Both the position numbers and the translations under genes were made by a program. 8,149 bases of DNA from an uncultured Oscillospiraceae bacterium (GTDB lineage: Bacteria > Bacillota > Clostridia > Oscillospirales > JAAYXM01), in assembly GCA_934646115.1 (NCBI GenBank), contig CAKUEM010000064.1, forward strand, positions 1 to 8,149. Reading direction: 5' to 3'. Of the stretch, positions 7,701 through 8,149 are shown one piece after another. Positions within the stretch are counted from its first letter, which is position 1. Every line of letters starts with the position of its first letter. Under the pieces are notes generated by a model, which did no database searches, was not told the origin of the DNA, and worked only from the letters and a program-made list of their open reading frames with translations.

Positions 7701-8149
7701 GTCACGGTCCGGATGGATCAGGAGGTCACGCCGGACGCACTTTCCGGGAAATACCTGTTTGTGGAAAACGACGGCGTGCAAAACGGCGCATATCTGATCC
7801 GCTCGGCGGAGCAGCGCGGTAACCAGATGATTTTAGATATCGGCGATATCACGCTGGTGCGCGCGTATCGCGATGTCGAAAACCCGGATCAGGGCTATAC
7901 GCATAATATCGCGACCGGGCAGAAATTTAGGATCCCATGCGCGAAGATGATCGATACCAGCCCGGTATTCCAACCGATCGAGGACCAGCAGGTCGAGGTG
8001 GGGAGCGAGCTGAAGTTTATTGTGTCGGCGGAGAGTCCGGCAGGGCGTGCGCTGACATATTCTGCAAAGACCCTGCCGCGCGGCGCGAACTTTGATGCGG
8101 CGACCCGGACATTCAGCTGGATTCCGGATTCCGCGCAGCTGGGCAAGAA
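1794..8149 (+). CDS. Giant secreted heparinase II/III-superfamily polysaccharide lyase with Big_2 and repeated N-terminal modules (3' end beyond window)
   Basis: One open frame of 2,118 codons, read through without a stop and unfinished. Residues 1-31 are a Sec signal peptide (basic MRIRHTHR, hydrophobic 10-23, cleavage probably after ASA at 29-31). Residues 35-242, 255-462 and 655-823 are three copies of an unrecognised beta-rich module. Residues 464-552, 555-646, 831-917 and 922-1013 are Big_2-like Ig domains. Residues ~1017-1480 are the alpha/alpha-toroid half, starting with the family-typical ENIAKYPWA and carrying Cys1087/1090/1092 and Cys1116/1119, GNFGM (1357-1361) and Tyr1423 after a DGNGNE motif. 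Residues ~1556-2050 are the heparinase II/III beta-sandwich: GYGFAALREG, GHGHYD with His1592 and His1594, Asp1612, SHNTVVVDG with His1635, and LDSLFTTVLEPY near 1849. From 2056 a putative-Ig (He_PIG-like) domain begins. Members of this superfamily cleave uronate-containing glycans by beta-elimination. The protein is exported; the substrate and surface anchor are not determinable here. Confidence 0.92.
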   Translation, partial: MRIRHTHRIVSMALVLAMLLGFIPAGERASAANKVEYRFTLGAYVGESETNAEEYRAFPEEGSGSARQWAYIGTSAVYSNSLGLFVDLGKGYMSIPLNGRSSGEWAAFRMRVTEAGNYKISLNAYAYQNAGNLGMYIVPAQGEILDILAPDNADTYGTISLKEGTKATYVRSGARYDLPVFADEKNKVGAQNFWAAKGSADVGMRNAEFGSYTFDAAGEYILLLRAESIGAALIHTLTMEKSSDAPATEKSGAKAEYLFKKGAYAGETTADAAAYPEYPAEGSASARQWAYIGTTADLSDSKGNFTDMGNWIATSFTQAGGWVAMKIKVPAAGSYGVSVSGYCYPNAGVLDLYIIPSSEALLTALADPAIYGTIAPYSEGSSILVRTGADNELKALNVFDEKYKVGSGDFSGSKKAVIELPYGNWNFDAAGEYVAFFRAGASSAGKYNLLFSALTLNGLKFDHASLRIEPGEIYLGETAQATVKAYCADDSEIDLNALAAEDHIVYSSSNKDVAEVNAVGKITAKSAGESLISAAVYIDGVERVVEQRLVVKEKITLARAELRIAQKLAVGASAQASVVGYGTQDEVVNIPAKQVELSVVAQSPDGAVTVAADGLVTAHAVGTATLRAKVQYDGQELDTQEVTVTIGEKIAAKSGMKLDFSVNAYGETEQNMENLTKYGAERPWAFVGHTISSADYPYPARQGGYFQAVMQKPGEYLALRFQVAEAGEYQVAMDAFCRARSAIAGIYMFPYSDAAAKDISAYLNAANKIGEADTYAPQNEFKHFEIGKFYATEPGEYILVFNVEGHNPSSWEYTLYAQFVTLTGTNALGSVEASLAEQPLSIGATGQIELALKDMSGAPIDPEEDGIFYDYASSAPQIVKVDSFGNVTGVSEGSCDVTVSVTRYGVTLTATLPVTVEDRSDLLSVVIKNPGELWTRGTRQLTAYAQMSSGNEIPIPEEFVTYRVVSMSPEHAATLTEKGELTGVAVGSVTIVVEAKFKGKVLQSEPLEIQIVYSGAVEPAVTTLEQRGIMRENIAKYPWATAETDAVIKAADRYVDRYDEIWNLVVAEGLPRYYHVGYKYDPDKFKCRYCGCDLSAKYHPYGWLVDALNEPYKIQCPDCRRKFPSNDFGGFYQLGLDAHGIFNYEQAKAKNDELVAAGEDGYLKNLLYPEKNTAEEPNWGVDDGFGYFTGRTYSNGVAEKHTYIAYYLHEGLWSNQANSVRVPYGGLLAQSLEKLAKAYNYTGDIRYGRAGAIILDRVADVYKDLDWKQWGAFRGDSYDGKALDIVWNCTLATNLAYAYDAFLPAYSDAQTIDYLKAKAEKYQMKNPKDSPMAVRRNVEDNILRETFANAVSGKISGNFGMTQETVATAALALNTAPETNEWLDWLMRPGEPGIYPRTGGKINFQLVTNVDRDGNGNEAAPGYNALWINSLIGAAELLADYTPYPVVNLYENPKFAKMFTAQIPLILGGNYVIQIGDSGGTASLGVATVSTDTLAKGYRRLNDPRIAQLIYKINGNSSHGLHYALNVRDPERLSTEVQQEIDANGPLALESTMSAGYGFAALREGKPYAQGSYTEKDTTRDFWMYFGRSVGHGHYDAMSIGMTAFGLNMMPDLGYPEQTGTQPNRIQWVRTTLSHNTVVVDGAEQTGLSGTGVPLHFDDSGKVKVMDVDGKAAYPALEQYRRTVVMIEVDDETSYGLDFFRVKGGDDHIFSFHATSDEVYETEGLNLEAQTNATGEFVGTYAGADIPWGPDPKTNLSSWATNYLQYPAGFTWLYHVRRDKAPQQQFSVDFAIRDFRNILRDPDGLHLRMTMVNPFTLTELAIANGNPPVSKGNPETLEYLLARRTGKNLDSLFTTVLEPYRNERYIQSIEPTELQVLEGMPEDDAARVVKITHQSGCVDYVVYASDRTVEYRVDDTFDFRGFLGVYCMQEDGEVFSYINDGDLIGEAESIPAFTGEIIDFTRELQMENQVTVRMDQEVTPDALSGKYLFVENDGVQNGAYLIRSAEQRGNQMILDIGDITLVRAYRDVENPDQGYTHNIATGQKFRIPCAKMIDTSPVFQPIEDQQVEVGSELKFIVSAESPAGRALTYSAKTLPRGANFDAATRTFSWIPDSAQLGK
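1896..2520 (+). repeat. Repeated module copy 1 within the lyase (residues 35-242)
   Basis: The coded segment runs from VEYRFTLGAYVGE to the TLTMEK region. Shared landmarks with copy 2 are ARQWAYIGT near the start, a glycine-rich strand plus AxxYxxNAGxLxxYIxP in the middle, YGTI followed by a glycine-containing loop, and FDAAGEYILLLRA at the end. The alternating hydrophobic pattern suggests a beta-sandwich such as a carbohydrate-binding module, but I do not recognise the family. Confidence 0.75.
2556..3179 (+). repeat. Repeated module copy 2 within the lyase (residues 255-462)
   Basis: This is an obvious tandem duplicate of copy 1: AEYLFKKGAYAGE, ARQWAYIGTTA, YPNAGVLDLYIIP, YGTIAPYSEG and FDAAGEYVAFFRA occur in the same order and spacing. 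At the DNA level the stretch coding WAYIGT is identical between copies, while flanking third positions differ, so the duplication is not very recent. A short linker with SSDAPATEKSG separates the copies. Confidence 0.75.
3756..4262 (+). repeat. Diverged module copy 3 within the lyase (residues 655-823)
   Basis: The copy starts with KLDFSVNAYGETE, which matches the YRFTLGAYVGESE opening of copy 1. It then has ERPWAFVGHT in place of ARQWAYIGT, a central AGEYQVAMDAFCRARSAIAG strand pair followed by IYMFP, and ends with EPGEYILVFNVEG matching AGEYILLLRA. It is shorter than the other two and separated from them by two Big_2-like domains. Homology is inferred from ordered motifs, not from high identity. 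Confidence 0.6.

Noticed and set aside
6735..7781. Minus-strand open frame of 348 codons opposite the catalytic domain
   Set aside because: It has the same Arg/His/Ile-rich composition and no domain. The plus strand here codes conserved heparinase II/III motifs, so this is a shadow frame.

Overview
The window reads as a bacterial polysaccharide-utilisation fragment, most likely from a fermentative Bacillota lineage (Clostridia-like, perhaps gut-associated). This is inferred from strong AGGAGG-type ribosome binding sites at all three genes, tandem AraC-family regulators with cupin-type sensor domains, a Sec signal peptide, and a very large secreted enzyme built with bacterial Ig-like (Big_2) domains. 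Base composition is fairly GC-rich with many GCG/CGC codons. No rRNA, tRNA, CRISPR array or transposase gene is visible, so the taxonomic call is tentative.

Layout. Positions 1-1575 (minus strand) hold two tandem AraC-family regulators, probably one operon. The promoter-proximal gene (658-1575) is complete at 305 aa. The second (1-645) is cut by the window edge after 215 residues. Only 12 nt separate them, and the stop codon of the first overlaps the ribosome binding site of the second. The two are clear paralogues, and one stretch of about 130 bp is nearly identical between them. Positions 1576-1793 form a divergent control region with a promoter candidate on each strand, an inverted-repeat structure, three AAATG elements spaced about two helical turns apart, and a small leader hairpin.

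Positions 1794-8149 (plus strand) are one uninterrupted reading frame of at least 2,118 residues, checked codon by codon without a stop and still open at the window end. It is a secreted heparinase II/III-superfamily polysaccharide lyase. Its order is: signal peptide; two copies of an unrecognised ~200-residue beta-rich module; two Big_2-like domains; a third, diverged copy of the module; two more Big_2-like domains; an alpha/alpha-toroid region carrying a CxxC...CxxC metal-knuckle motif; the heparinase II/III beta-sandwich with GHGHYD and SHNT metal and active-site motifs; and the start of a putative-Ig (He_PIG-like) domain.

The likely working model is that one or both AraC proteins sense a sugar-derived signal and activate the divergent lyase promoter, which has a good extended -10 but no recognisable -35. 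The lyase is exported and depolymerises an acidic, uronate-containing polysaccharide outside the cell. The substrate cannot be named from sequence alone. The most unusual features are the three-copy unrecognised module in an A-A-Big-Big-A'-Big-Big order and the sharply bounded homogenised tract between the two regulators.
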